From Methanosarcina spelaei (GTDB lineage Archaea; Halobacteriota; Methanosarcinia; Methanosarcinales; Methanosarcinaceae): a stretch of DNA of 59,036 bases. The stretch covers positions 1-59,036 of the forward strand of contig NZ_LMVP01000527.1 in NCBI RefSeq assembly GCF_002287235.1. The letters are read 5' to 3'. The position numbers and the translations under genes are program-made. How positions within the stretch are numbered: the first letter of the stretch is position 1; each line of letters starts with the position of its first letter. The notes under the pieces are model-generated. The model searched no databases. It was not told the DNA's origin and saw only the letters and a program-made list of their open reading frames with translations. Positions 26,046 through 34,767 of the stretch are shown piece after piece.

Positions 26046-26828
26046 ATGGTCTTACAAATTGATCCTCAGTTAATACGTAACCTTGAAAAGCTAGGGCTAA
26101 CCGAAAATGAGGCAAAAGCATATATCGGGCTCGTCAGTTTGAGAGAAGCTACAGCCCGTGAAATCCATGAACTTACAAACGTGCCAAGAGCCAAAGTATA
26201 TGAAATTCTTAAAGTGCTTGCGAAAAAGGGATATCTGGAAGTGAGACAGGGATCTCCGACTTATTTCCGAGCAGTTGATCCGAAAAAGGTAATCGGAGAA
26301 ATAAAATATGAATTTATAAGCTGTGCAATTGAGACGCTTGGTCAGCTCAACGAATTAAGTTATGAACTTCCAAAAACTTCTCCTGTATGGTATATCCAGA
26401 GTGATTGGGGAATAAAGAACCGAATACGTGAAATCATGGCTGGAGTAAAAGAAGAATTGATTATTTTCTCGACCAGCCCTGAGTTTCTGCAGGAGTTTGA
26501 GCCGGATATAAAAAAACTGGAAAAAATCTGTAATCTAATTCTTATCGTTGATGAATTAGATAAGTTCAGGTCACTTCCTTTTGAGTTCAAAGAAACCAAT
26601 AAAGAATTTGCGGATTTCATGGATAACATTATAATTGACGGCATCCAGTATAAAGAAGAACTTTTCATGATTGCCGATGGAAAAGAATCAATAGGTGTTC
26701 ACAGTGCGGGAAATAAAAGAGAAGCAGTAATAATCAAACTGCCTATTGTCTCTTATATGCAGAAAATGATCTATGAAAGGGTGCTTGAACCAGGTTCTAT
26801 CAAAAAGACGAAGCAACTAATGTCTTGA
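26046..26828 (+). CDS. TrmB-type transcriptional regulator
   Basis: The 260-residue protein begins with a TrmB winged-helix domain (about residues 8-80; LEKLGLTENEAKAYIGLV, ATAREIHELTNVPRAKVYEIL). The C-terminal region (about 100-250) resembles the PLD-like effector part of TrmB proteins (VWYIQSDWGIKNRIREIM, EELIIFSTSPEFL). The family includes sugar-responsive repressors, but euryarchaeal members respond to diverse signals. It is transcribed away from the MMPL/COG1361 operon, so that operon is the likely target. Confidence 0.85.
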   Translation: MVLQIDPQLIRNLEKLGLTENEAKAYIGLVSLREATAREIHELTNVPRAKVYEILKVLAKKGYLEVRQGSPTYFRAVDPKKVIGEIKYEFISCAIETLGQLNELSYELPKTSPVWYIQSDWGIKNRIREIMAGVKEELIIFSTSPEFLQEFEPDIKKLEKICNLILIVDELDKFRSLPFEFKETNKEFADFMDNIIIDGIQYKEELFMIADGKESIGVHSAGNKREAVIIKLPIVSYMQKMIYERVLEPGSIKKTKQLMS

Positions 26829-27210
26829 CAACTTAATTGTTGAGCATGACCTTGGCAACTTCTCGTCATAATAAATGATTTTAAGCTTAATACAATGATT
26901 TTAAGCTTATCAGATTGTCAATGACTAAATTTTTGTGATGCTAGCCTGCAGGCAAAGGTTCTTCAGTTTTTCTCAAAGCCACTTAATGCTTCTATGAATA
27001 CTATATAAAGCAGAAGTTTACTAACTTTTAAGGGGTTATTTTTCTCTTTGAAGATAGAATAAACTCTCTTTTGAGCACCATGAATATAATTGAAAAACAG
27101 TTCTTCTATAAATAGAACTATTTTATAAATATAATTGTGGAAATTGTGAAATAATCTGTCTATAAGTTTTTCTCATTAAACTCAGTTACGGAAATCCACA
27201 GGTGTTTGAA
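26829..27210. other. Intergenic region, no gene seen
   Basis: About 380 bp of A+T-rich DNA. A 16-bp word (AATGATTTTAAGCTTA) occurs twice near 26872 and 26893. TATA-like CTATATAAA lies near 27001. No small gene is recognised. Confidence 0.5.
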
Positions 27211-27879
27211 ATGAACCGGGTAAAAATTGGAAATGTTACTATTGAGTGGCTAGGCCATTCCGGCTTTTTACTTGAGGGAGATGAAAAGAAAATTTATATC
27301 GACCCTTATGACCTTAGTGAAGAGCCGGATTTTGAAGATAAAGCCGATATTCTATTAATCACCCATGAGCACTCTGATCACTGCAGTCCCGAAGATATAC
27401 GAAAGGTCAGGCGGTCGGACTCAACCACCCTGATACCTGAAAGTTTATCCCTTCAATTCAAGGGAGACGCAAGGCGGATTGCTGAAGGAGATGTGCTGGC
27501 CGACGGGCTTGAGATCAAGGGAACCAAAATTGAAGTAGTTCCGGCTTATAATCTCAATAAACCTTATCATCCCCGTGGACTGGGAGTGGGGTATATAGTA
27601 GAACTTGGAGGAATCAGGATCTACCATTCAGGAGACTGCGATTTTATCCCTGAGATGAAAAATATAAATGCCGATGTCGCCCTTTTGCCTATTGGAGGCA
27701 CGTACACAATGGATGAGGAGGAGGCAGCAAATGCGGCTGCAGCTATTTCCCCAAAATACGTAATTCCGATGCACTACGGGAAGCCAGACATAACAGATGG
27801 CGATCCCGAAAAGTTTAAAGCTCTTGTACACAGCAAGAACCCTGAGATCAATGTTATTATTCTTAATTCCCGATTTTGA
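27211..27879 (+). CDS. MBL-fold metal-dependent hydrolase (UPF0173-like)
   Basis: The 222-residue metallo-beta-lactamase-fold protein has the metal motif THEHSDHCS (HxHxDH), then YHSGDCDFIPEM and IPMHYG, as in the UPF0173/YtkL group. The ATG at 27211 is preferred because AGGTG lies 6 nt upstream; the in-frame GTG at 27202 overlaps that site. The physiological substrate is unknown. It lies 57 bp upstream of rnp4 on the same strand. Confidence 0.85.
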   Translation: MNRVKIGNVTIEWLGHSGFLLEGDEKKIYIDPYDLSEEPDFEDKADILLITHEHSDHCSPEDIRKVRRSDSTTLIPESLSLQFKGDARRIAEGDVLADGLEIKGTKIEVVPAYNLNKPYHPRGLGVGYIVELGGIRIYHSGDCDFIPEMKNINADVALLPIGGTYTMDEEEAANAAAAISPKYVIPMHYGKPDITDGDPEKFKALVHSKNPEINVIILNSRF

Positions 27880-27936
27880 TTTTTAAAGAAGCTTAAAAAC
27901 CAGAGTCTGGAACGAAAACGCAGGATCAGTTTATCC

Positions 27937-28260
27937 ATGTCCAGAATAGCAAGAAAACAGCAGAAAAACCTGATTCAGGTAATTGCAACCCAGCGCATGT
28001 GGCGGCTTTTTGAGCTTGCAAAAAGCGAGCATGCAGAACACCCTGACCGCAGCGAGCGTTATGTGCAGCTTATAAGGAACATTTCTATGAGAAACCGGAT
28101 GAGTGTTCCAAGAGAAATAAAAAGCAGAATTTGCAAACACTGCTATACTTTTCTCGTGCCCGGAAAAAATGCTCGTTACAGGCTAAAGGAAGGATATATC
28201 GTTGTTTCTTGTCAGCGCTGCGGAAAAGAAATGAGATATCCTTACAAAAAATTAAAATAA
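27937..28260 (+). CDS. rnp4: Ribonuclease P protein component 4
   Basis: The 107-residue protein matches archaeal Rpp21/Rpr2. A basic helical N-terminal half (ARKQQKNLIQVIATQRMWRLFELA) is followed by a zinc ribbon with CKHC and CQRCGKEMRYPYKK. It is one of the protein subunits that bind the RNase P specificity domain and help process pre-tRNA 5' leaders. It may be co-transcribed with the MBL-fold gene upstream. Confidence 0.93.
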   Translation: MSRIARKQQKNLIQVIATQRMWRLFELAKSEHAEHPDRSERYVQLIRNISMRNRMSVPREIKSRICKHCYTFLVPGKNARYRLKEGYIVVSCQRCGKEMRYPYKKLK

Positions 28261-28405
28261 AAGTTATCTGGGCTTGTAACAGCTGCCTGAAGTCCAGAAG
28301 AAAAATTTTCAAGACATACGGGACTTTTTAGTTTTTTAGGAGTTAGAAGTCCTCCATTTTCCTATTACTCTTTTATTAACTCCTGTTGGAAAGCAATATT
28401 AACCT

Positions 28406-28717
28406 TTAGGTCTTGGCTGAACTCTCCGGACCTCGCATCTTCTTTATGGCTAAAGCTATCTGTTTTGCAACAACTGTTTTTGGACCATTATCATCCACGA
28501 GCACTCTCCCGCTTATTTCCCACCAGGATTTTGGATAGGCTTTTTCAGGCTCTACTTCGGGATTCAGGCCAAGTTGTCGGGCTGCTTCTTTTATCTCATT
28601 AAGCTGCGGTTCCCTTATCGCATTTTTCCGGGAGATAATTCTGCCGCTGCTCCTTGATTTTGTCTGGTCGAGATATACTGGCCAGATTACAAGTTTTCCC
28701 CTATCTCTCATCATCAT
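28406..28717 (-). CDS. srp19: Signal recognition particle protein SRP19
   Basis: The 103-residue protein matches archaeal SRP19: the N-terminal strand KLVIWPVYLDQTKSRSSGR, then AIREPQLNEIKEAARQLGL and a basic C-terminus (QIALAIKKMR). It binds the 7S RNA tips and prepares the SRP54 site. Three consecutive ATGs make the exact start ambiguous (28717, 28714, 28711). It converges with rnp4. Confidence 0.95.
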   Translation of the reverse strand: MMMRDRGKLVIWPVYLDQTKSRSSGRIISRKNAIREPQLNEIKEAARQLGLNPEVEPEKAYPKSWWEISGRVLVDDNGPKTVVAKQIALAIKKMRGPESSAKT

Positions 28718-28873
28718 GGTTATCTTCGTCCTAAATTGCTTTCATGAAATTTAAAACTGCCCCGAAAACTTCTATGGACCAGGACTTTTTTCCTGCTTAT
28801 GAAAAATTTTATTATATTGAAACTATAACCTGTAATTATTTATCTTTCCCGGACAAGTTCTTCAGGTGTTAAT

Positions 28874-29131
28874 ATGATTCCGTCGTTTTCAATTGATGAA
28901 AAGGTAAGAGCATATATAAGAAAGAGCGGGCAGGATTTCAGGGTCTGCACCTCTCCTGAGGGCCCTGTGCTTCTTCCAATCGGTACAACCGAACCCAAAC
29001 CATCAGACCTTAAAATCCTGATTGGCAGCAATATTCTTTATATTTCCAAGCTTCAAGCAAAGTATATAAAGAAAGTTGAGTGGGCTATGGTGGAAAGGTT
29101 TCTGAACTCTTCCGGAGAACTTGATACCTGA
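28874..29131 (+). CDS. Small conserved-looking protein, unknown function
   Basis: The 85-residue soluble protein was not recognised. It has a good ribosome site (AGGTG, 5 nt before ATG) and balanced amino-acid use. The middle part (GPVLLPIGTTEPKPSDLKILIGSNILYISKLQAKYI) alternates hydrophobic and polar residues and suggests a small beta domain. It is divergent from srp19 and precedes a lipoprotein gene. It is probably a real gene; no function is proposed. Confidence 0.65.
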   Translation: MIPSFSIDEKVRAYIRKSGQDFRVCTSPEGPVLLPIGTTEPKPSDLKILIGSNILYISKLQAKYIKKVEWAMVERFLNSSGELDT

Positions 29132-29341
29132 ACTTGTTACCTGCCAGGTTTACTCCTTTTATATGATAAAGTAATCTTTATGTCATACTTCTTAGAGATG
29201 TCTATCCGTGTTGTTTATTAAGAAGAGAGAGCATAAGGTAATGTTAACCTGTTCCAGACCCTGTACAGGTTTTACCTCGAAAAAGAGGGAAACTGCAGCA
29301 GGCTGAAAAGAGATCACTTGAAGTTTAGGGAGAATTTGTCT

Positions 29342-30205
29342 GTGAAAATGAGAACGAAAATTGTATTTATGCTTCTTGCCCTACTTGTGGTCTTAGTATC
29401 GGGCTGTATGGAGCAAAAAAAGGAAATTGTCATAGATAAGCCTGGCAATATTTCTAACTATGAATTTGAGATTTTTCAGAACGAATCAGGCAATCAAACG
29501 CTTGCAAATACCACTACCTACTACCTGATGAAAAACGATACAAAAGTACAGGTTGTCAATATGGTAGTTAATACTAGCAAGCTTGAGATCTATCCTCCCA
29601 ATATCCTGGATAGCGGATCAGATGAGACTCCTATTCAAAATTTCGTACAGCTTGTGAGCCCGACAAACGAGACTGTACCTACCCCGCAAACGTTTCAAGA
29701 ACTTTCTAGCAGAAACGAAACTTCGGCTATTAACTATACCCTGACTCAGGAAGTTATCCAGGGTATGAAAGTTATAAACCTGGAGTTCAAGGAACCTGTT
29801 ACAGGTTTTGTTGCGTATACTCTCAGGAATTCGGGAAATCAGAGATTTACATTTGTTAAACACGATTCCGAATTCATTCGCGTAGTACTTCCGGAAGGAT
29901 ATGTTACCGGCAACAGGGTATTCGGGATAGCAAGGCCTGAGCCTTCAAGTGTAACTTATGATGAAAAAGGAAGGCAAACCCTCCTGTGGATTTCCTCTAA
30001 GATGGGAGACCGGGAAGAAACCATTCAGGTGAAATACTATATCCAATCAGCCCCCCTGCTGTTCTCAGCCGCAATTATAGCCCTGCTCTGTGGAGTTGGC
30101 CTTGTACTTTTACATTATGTAAAAAGTAAAAAGGAACTTGAAGCTGTTAGAGGAATTCTCGATCTGGAAAAAGAATATGAGAGGAAACAGCGAAAAAGGA
30201 AATGA
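29342..30205 (+). CDS. DUF5803-type membrane lipoprotein
   Basis: The exported protein is about 287 residues. The N-terminus MRTKIVFMLLALLVVLVSGC is a lipoprotein signal with the lipobox cysteine. A beta-rich extracellular domain follows (about 25-230; AYTLRNSGNQRFTFVKHDSEF, VLPEGYVTGNRVFGIARPEP), then one membrane helix (LLFSAAIIALLCGVGLVLLHYV) and a basic coiled tail. The layout matches archaeal DUF5803 proteins. The frame is open from a TTG at 29318; GGGAG upstream of the GTG at 29342 favours that start, with the ATG at 29348 also possible. The role is unknown. Confidence 0.78.
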   Translation: MKMRTKIVFMLLALLVVLVSGCMEQKKEIVIDKPGNISNYEFEIFQNESGNQTLANTTTYYLMKNDTKVQVVNMVVNTSKLEIYPPNILDSGSDETPIQNFVQLVSPTNETVPTPQTFQELSSRNETSAINYTLTQEVIQGMKVINLEFKEPVTGFVAYTLRNSGNQRFTFVKHDSEFIRVVLPEGYVTGNRVFGIARPEPSSVTYDEKGRQTLLWISSKMGDREETIQVKYYIQSAPLLFSAAIIALLCGVGLVLLHYVKSKKELEAVRGILDLEKEYERKQRKRK

Positions 30206-30273
30206 TCTGGAGGATGTTTTCCCTCCAGATTTGGCTATAGGTAGCATATCTCTTTAAAGTTAAGAAATTATTT

Positions 30274-30984
30274 ATGACAGTTTGTCGTATTTTCTTATTG
30301 ATGAAAGTCTGGGGAAAAGTACGAACTGAATATTACTTTTCGTTTAAGTCAACATCTGAAGCCGTAGCCCCTATTACAGGTTCTCTTCTTATGTTGAGTG
30401 TCCTGGTTATACTTGCAAGTACGGTTGCCGTAACGTTCTATAATACTGCTGGGGAAAGCACCCAACCTCTGATGGCAAAAATTTCACTTGAATCATGCGA
30501 AGGTGGACTTCCTAATGCAGTGACAGGTCAAAATGCATCTTTTGAGAATAACAAGATTGTACTTATACACAAAGGAGGCAGACCTCTTCCTCTTGATGCT
30601 ATATCCATAAAGATTTTTGGATATGGAAAGTCTTACAGGCCTGCTATTGAACCGGGTACAAAGGGTTTTCTTACAGGAAATATTTCTCTTCTTTACCTGG
30701 ACTTGAGCCTTCAGGGAAAAAATTCTACGTGTTATAGCGTTAATAACAAAGCCACTCTCGAAGACAGATTATGGAATGTAGGAGAAAGACTTGTGCTCTG
30801 TGGGCAGGATAGTGCAATAGGGACCACTAAATCCAGCGTAAAAGTTAGTGTGGATGGGGACAGTGACACTTCCGATAATTACGGATTCAAGGTAGGTTCT
30901 GAAATTATCCTTAAGGTTATTGATACTAAAAGCAGCAACGTTATTGCTGAACAAAAGACTTTCGTAAAACATTATGAAGATTAA
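30274..30984 (+). CDS. Archaeal type IV pilin-like protein
   Basis: The 236-residue protein has a class III (archaeal pilin) signal: charged residues, then SEAVAPITGSLLML leading into a hydrophobic stretch (SVLVILASTVAVTFYN, about residues 35-55), as in euryarchaeal DUF1628-type pilins. The rest is a beta-rich extracellular domain (NKIVLIHKGGRPLPLDAISI is typical). It starts with ATG at 30274; an internal ATG at 30301 is an alternative. A terminator hairpin follows. It may form an adhesion pilus or a minor pilin. Confidence 0.8.
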   Translation: MTVCRIFLLMKVWGKVRTEYYFSFKSTSEAVAPITGSLLMLSVLVILASTVAVTFYNTAGESTQPLMAKISLESCEGGLPNAVTGQNASFENNKIVLIHKGGRPLPLDAISIKIFGYGKSYRPAIEPGTKGFLTGNISLLYLDLSLQGKNSTCYSVNNKATLEDRLWNVGERLVLCGQDSAIGTTKSSVKVSVDGDSDTSDNYGFKVGSEIILKVIDTKSSNVIAEQKTFVKHYED

Positions 30985-30999
30985 AACTGAAAGAGAGGG

Positions 31000-31026
31000 G
31001 TCTCCTCTTATAGGAGACTTCTTTTT
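31000..31026 (+). terminator. Terminator after the pilin-like gene
   Basis: GTCTCC (31000-31005) pairs with GGAGAC (31013-31018) around a 7-nt loop and is followed by TTCTTTTT. It lies 15 bp after the stop codon. Confidence 0.8.
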
Positions 31027-31295
31027 AATTTGAAGCTGTTTTCCTTACTAACGCACATGATATTCTCCGAATAACAGGCACAAGGAAATGAAAGTACTTT
31101 TCATCCATCCTTTTTGACTATAGATCTCGTCATTACTTTTGGTAGTAATGTTGTCCTAATTTTGGTTTTTCAAATCATCGCTAAACTAATCAGTAAATTG
31201 CCATCGAAGGCATAAATTTGATCAGGAGCAGAAAATCAAAAGGAACATTAAGAGCCAGTTTTGTTCCATACTTTCATGTCAAATAACCTTGTTTC

Positions 31296-31353
31296 GTAGA
31301 TTAAATGATACTGGTAGTTGAAATCTGCCTGTTCTAGAAAAACGTTCTGTTTT
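31296..31353 (-). pseudogene. Possible relic of a nik-cluster methyltransferase C-terminus
   Basis: Read on the minus strand, this stretch encodes a peptide containing QNVFLE and FNYQYHLIY, close to the C-terminal FNYNYHLIYGEK of the methyltransferase at 33302. No upstream remainder of the gene was found. It may be a fragment left by deletion of a third paralogue or a dispersed 3'-end repeat. The match is short and should be treated as tentative. Confidence 0.35.
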
Positions 31354-31515
31354 TTAACTTATATGGACCTTAAGGGTTCAAGTATGGATCAACCTCTGAA
31401 TTAAAGGTTATATTTCAAATTAGATGCCCTATAAAGCTTCTTTTATAAATATAAGTTTTATAATTTCTCTAAATACATAAGTATTTATATATTTTTTCCG
31501 GCTAATTCAAGGCAT

Positions 31516-31535
31516 GTCAACCGTTGACGGTTGGC
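31516..31535. repeat. Stem-loop
   Basis: CAACCGT and ACGGTTG form a 7-bp perfect stem with a 2-nt loop inside this segment. There is no T-run after it, so it is probably not a terminator. Confidence 0.5.
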
Positions 31536-31811
31536 AAGACAATTCGAAGACATTAAAACAATAGAAATCAAACAATGGGACTTATGCTGTTGAATTGAAA
31601 AACAGTAGCAGGAATCTTCTGTCATTTTATTAAAGTATATCTGACAGATTTATTCGCAATTTATTCTGAACTTCACATGCATGAGTTTCTTGTAGATAAA
31701 AACAAAAATGTATCAAAATATGGTAAAAAACAAAAACACATCAAGACACAGTAAAAGTACATCAAAATACAGTAAATGTATTGACTTAAAAACAAAAATA
31801 GGGTTAGTAAT

Positions 31812-32216
31812 ATGAAAAAACAAGCATTTGACGGAATAAAAAAGCTCATGTGTATGTTTACACTGGTCTTTTTTGTAATATCACTGACCGCTGCATCAGT
31901 AAGCGCAGGGTCAAATGATACATATAAAGCAGAGAAGGCAAAGTTAGATACAGAGAAAGCTAAATTGGAAAAAGAAAAAGTAGTAATATTAAAAGAGAAA
32001 GCTCAGTATGAAAAAGAAAAACAGAAGTTGGAAACACAGAAGAAGAAATTGAGCACGAAAAATAAAACTGACAAAGAGTACCAGAACTGGCTTAAGAACT
32101 ATAATAACTTTTTAACAAAGTATAACAAATGCCTAAGTAAATATAAAACATGGGAAACTAAACACAACAACTGTTTAAAAAACTATCAGGTTCTGGAACA
32201 AAAATATAAAAAATAA
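31812..32216 (+). CDS. Secreted coiled-coil protein
   Basis: The 134-residue protein has a signal peptide (residues 1-32, ending SAASVSAG-like) and a mature part that is almost entirely Lys/Glu-rich heptad-like coiled coil (about 35-80), followed by a Lys/Asn/Tyr-rich region with two cysteines. Its leader (MKKQAFDGIKKL... VFFV) is strikingly similar to that of the thioredoxin-PKD protein at 332-1360, so both may share an export route or ancestry. No enzymatic motif is seen. It could be a surface spacer or a DNA- or polymer-binding protein. Confidence 0.7.
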   Translation: MKKQAFDGIKKLMCMFTLVFFVISLTAASVSAGSNDTYKAEKAKLDTEKAKLEKEKVVILKEKAQYEKEKQKLETQKKKLSTKNKTDKEYQNWLKNYNNFLTKYNKCLSKYKTWETKHNNCLKNYQVLEQKYKK

Positions 32217-32323
32217 AAGCAGTAAGAACAGGCTATAGAATAAAAGCAGTAAGAACAGGCTATAAAATAAAAGGTGGCTATAAAAGGTGATTACAAAAGG
32301 TGATTACAAAAGGTGATTGTAAA
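32212..32323. repeat. 27-bp and 13-bp tandem repeats
   Basis: The word AATAAAAGCAGTAAGAACAG plus GCTATA occurs at 32212 and 32239, overlapping the stop codon of the coiled-coil gene. Three copies of a 13-bp AAAAGGTGATTAC-like unit follow (about 32283-32322). Confidence 0.85.
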
Positions 32324-32775
32324 AGACAGTGTGTCAATTTTCTGTAAAATCATAAGTTTCTAGACGTTGTTGGATGGAAGATTCGATGTGCAGATCAATC
32401 TCATCCGTAACGTACAAAACTTAACTTGAGTTTACAGCAAACTTGCAACACTGCCAGGTAATTTCCTTATAAGGATTTACGCACTTGAAAGGCAAATTAA
32501 AGTGTTAATTGATCTGTATGAATATTACTGTTCATACATTTTAATTATTTATGATATTGATTTCTCAGTTCAAGTGCGTATATTCCTGTTTAAATATAAG
32601 CTTATTTATTATAAATATATTTATGGCTTTCCACCCTTTCTCCTGTTACGCATATATAATTAGAGTTGTATTTCTGGTCTCCATCATTCGTTTTGGATTT
32701 GGAAGACATGAGCTTTTTTATAAAGGGTTTGTTTTCATTATCTCTTTTTGCTTATTCGGATATGACAAAATCAAG
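32324..32775. other. Intergenic region, no gene seen
   Basis: About 450 bp of A+T-rich DNA between the coiled-coil gene and the convergent MTH865-like gene. Open frames on the plus strand overlap the MTH865-like gene and are not supported. Confidence 0.5.
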
Positions 32776-33015
32776 TTACAATCCGGCTCTTTCAACCATT
32801 AGACCTGCCACATGTTTTGCATCTTTCAACGGAAAATCCTTTTCAGTAATCAAGCCTTCTGCTTCTCTTGCAGTAACTTCAACATCACCTATCATGCATG
32901 TGGTGTCAAGCCCTTCTGGCAGGGCAGCAATCAACTCAGACATTGTATTTATGGGAAATTTTGCATCTTTAAGAATTTCAAGGATTTGTTCGTAAACTTC
33001 TTCCTTTACGCCCAT
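32776..33015 (-). CDS. MTH865-like small protein
   Basis: The 79-residue helical protein resembles the MTH865 family of methanogen proteins (start MGVKEEVYEQILEILKDAKFPI, then LPEGLDTTCMIGDVEVTAREA). MTH865 has an EF-hand-like fold, but its function is unknown. GGAGGG lies 7 nt before the ATG, a strong ribosome site. It is monocistronic. Confidence 0.85.
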   Translation of the reverse strand: MGVKEEVYEQILEILKDAKFPINTMSELIAALPEGLDTTCMIGDVEVTAREAEGLITEKDFPLKDAKHVAGLMVERAGL

Positions 33016-33257
33016 TCTTTCCCTCCGATACGGGTCTCTTTATTTCTCACTTTAAAGAGCCTATAAATATTGACTCCTGCCCATTAATCCCGTTTTCATT
33101 TTATTTCCATATTTCCTTCAGGTTTATTTTTCGGTCGTGTCCCTGAATTATAGATCAATTCAGAAAAACCGAGTGCATACCATGCATTTGATGAATCTAA
33201 TCAGAGATCCTCTCGATTTCGGTTTTCAATGATTCAAACCCACGACCTATTTTCCCT

Positions 33258-33346
33258 CATAGATTAAATGATAGTTGTAATTAAAGGCTATTCCTTCAGG
33301 TTTACTTTTCCCCATAGATTAAATGATAGTTGTAATTAAAGGCTAT
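33258..33346 (-). repeat. Duplicated 3' end of the methyltransferase gene
   Basis: A 34-bp block containing AGATTAAATGATAGTTGTAA occurs at 33258-33291 and 33313-33346 (period 55 bp). The right copy is the C-terminal coding part of the methyltransferase gene (NYNYHLIY); the left copy lies beyond its stop codon. Confidence 0.92.
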
Positions 33347-34063
33347 CCGTTTCCGAAATGGCATATTCTCTTTCTGAAGGTTCATGATATCTTTCAGGTC
33401 GATATCTTTTATATTTTTGAATCCAGCAGCCCTGAAATATTCAAGCATTTTTTCAGGAGGGACTCCATGCCTGTTTGGAAGCTCGCTGTCTAGTTCTCTG
33501 GAATAATGCCCTTTTCTGGGATTCCTTCTTTCAACAAGCAAAGTACAGAAATCACTTACAAAGCGCCTTGCGTTTGTTTCGATTGAACCGTCGTTCCAGA
33601 CTCCGTCAATAACAATAAGTTTTCCCCCATCCACGAGTACTTTTTTCCAGTTCTGGACCGCAGTATCAGGGTGTGGAAGGGTCCAGAGGAGGTGGCGATT
33701 GACAACAATATCAAACGATCCCGCTTTAAAAGGAGGAGCCTCAGCATCCCCTTTTTTAAAAACACTGTTGAACTTCCTTTTAGAGGCTTTTCCCCTGGCT
33801 TTAGAGAGCATTTTTTCCGAAAGGTCAAGGCCTGTAACGTGGTGCCCCATTTCAGCAAACAGTAGCCCGATTTCACATGTCCCGCAGCCTACATCAAGCA
33901 CATTCAGCCTGCCTGGAGGAAGCAGGTTTTTAAACACATTTTTCCAGGCTTCTCTTTCAGCTTCACTCTTGATCCCATGCCCTTCATGGCTGTCATATGT
34001 CTCGGATGAAACGTCCCATATTCGGGCAATAGTCTGTTTGATCTGGTTTTCCTGAGCTGTCAT
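33302..34063 (-). CDS. Class I SAM methyltransferase, distal end of the nik-like operon
   Basis: The 253-residue protein has a Rossmann-type SAM site (LDVGCGTCEIGLLF) and further class I motifs (VTGLDLSEKML, SFDIVVNRHLLWTLP). It is clearly paralogous to the protein at 39315-40082: both open with the IK.......WD..SETYD/FD.H.GHGI pattern and share the RHLLWTLP motif and the basic RRNPRKGHYS region. It overlaps the preceding ATPase gene by 4 bp. The substrate is unknown; its place in a metal or peptide uptake operon suggests a small-molecule ligand such as a metal chelator. Confidence 0.85.
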   Translation of the reverse strand: MTAQENQIKQTIARIWDVSSETYDSHEGHGIKSEAEREAWKNVFKNLLPPGRLNVLDVGCGTCEIGLLFAEMGHHVTGLDLSEKMLSKARGKASKRKFNSVFKKGDAEAPPFKAGSFDIVVNRHLLWTLPHPDTAVQNWKKVLVDGGKLIVIDGVWNDGSIETNARRFVSDFCTLLVERRNPRKGHYSRELDSELPNRHGVPPEKMLEYFRAAGFKNIKDIDLKDIMNLQKENMPFRKRIAFNYNYHLIYGEK

Positions 34064-34767
34064 CTTTTAACATCTCTCTTTATATTTTCAATTGAAGTAA
34101 TGGTCCCGTTATCGAGATAAGCAATCCTGTGGCAGACCTTCCTTAACACCTCAAGGTCATGCGAGATCAGCAGGTAGGAAACACCTGTTTCCCTCTGAAG
34201 TTTCTGCATAAGACGCAGGATCTGGGCCTGTACTGAAACATCAAGCATGGATGTGGGCTCGTCGGCAACTATAAAATCGGGAGATAAAGCCATGATCCTT
34301 GCGAGTACTATCCTCTGTATCTCCCCTCCGCTGAGCTGAATAGGATAACGAGCAAGGTGTTCAGGACGCAACCCTGTAAGCTCTGCCAGTTCCTCTCCCC
34401 ACTTAAGGAGAGCATCTTGCTTTAACCCTGAATGGAGTTTCAAAGGCTCTATAAGGTTTTCAAAAGCTTTCATGCGGGGATCAAGGGAAGTCTCAGGATG
34501 CTGGAAAATAATCTGGATTTTAGGGCGTAGTTTCCTGAACTCTTTTTTTCCCATGTTCAGTATATTCGCTCCCTGAACACGGATTTCGCCTCCAGTGGGC
34601 CTTTCAAGCCCTACAATACATTTGCCAATCGTAGTTTTTCCGGACCCGCTTTTTCCGAAAAGTCCCAGGGTTTCTCCGCGAGCTACTGAAAAACTGACAC
34701 TCCTGAACACCTCCAAAGTCCCGAAACTCATTGCCAGTTCGTTTACTGCAAGGATTGGAAGTGACAC
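34060..34767 (-). CDS. Nik/Opp-type ABC transporter ATPase (NikE/OppF-like)
   Basis: The 235-residue ATPase has Walker A GKSGSGKTT, signature LSGGEIQR, Walker B FIVADEP and the H-loop LISHDL. It is the second ATPase of a nickel/peptide-type importer. The start is GTG at 34767, inside the end of the first ATPase gene (25-bp overlap), so translation is probably coupled. It pairs with the product of 34743-35684. Confidence 0.9.
   Translation of the reverse strand: MSLPILAVNELAMSFGTLEVFRSVSFSVARGETLGLFGKSGSGKTTIGKCIVGLERPTGGEIRVQGANILNMGKKEFRKLRPKIQIIFQHPETSLDPRMKAFENLIEPLKLHSGLKQDALLKWGEELAELTGLRPEHLARYPIQLSGGEIQRIVLARIMALSPDFIVADEPTSMLDVSVQAQILRLMQKLQRETGVSYLLISHDLEVLRKVCHRIAYLDNGTITSIENIKRDVKR

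Larger units (their letters stand above)
30985..31811. other. Long intergenic region with terminator, relic and hairpin
   Basis: About 830 bp with no intact gene. It contains the terminator of the pilin gene, a short minus-strand stretch resembling the C-terminus of the nik-cluster methyltransferases (31296-31353), a small stem-loop (31516-31535), and repeated ACATCAAAAYAC-like words just before the coiled-coil gene (31700-31790). Confidence 0.6.
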
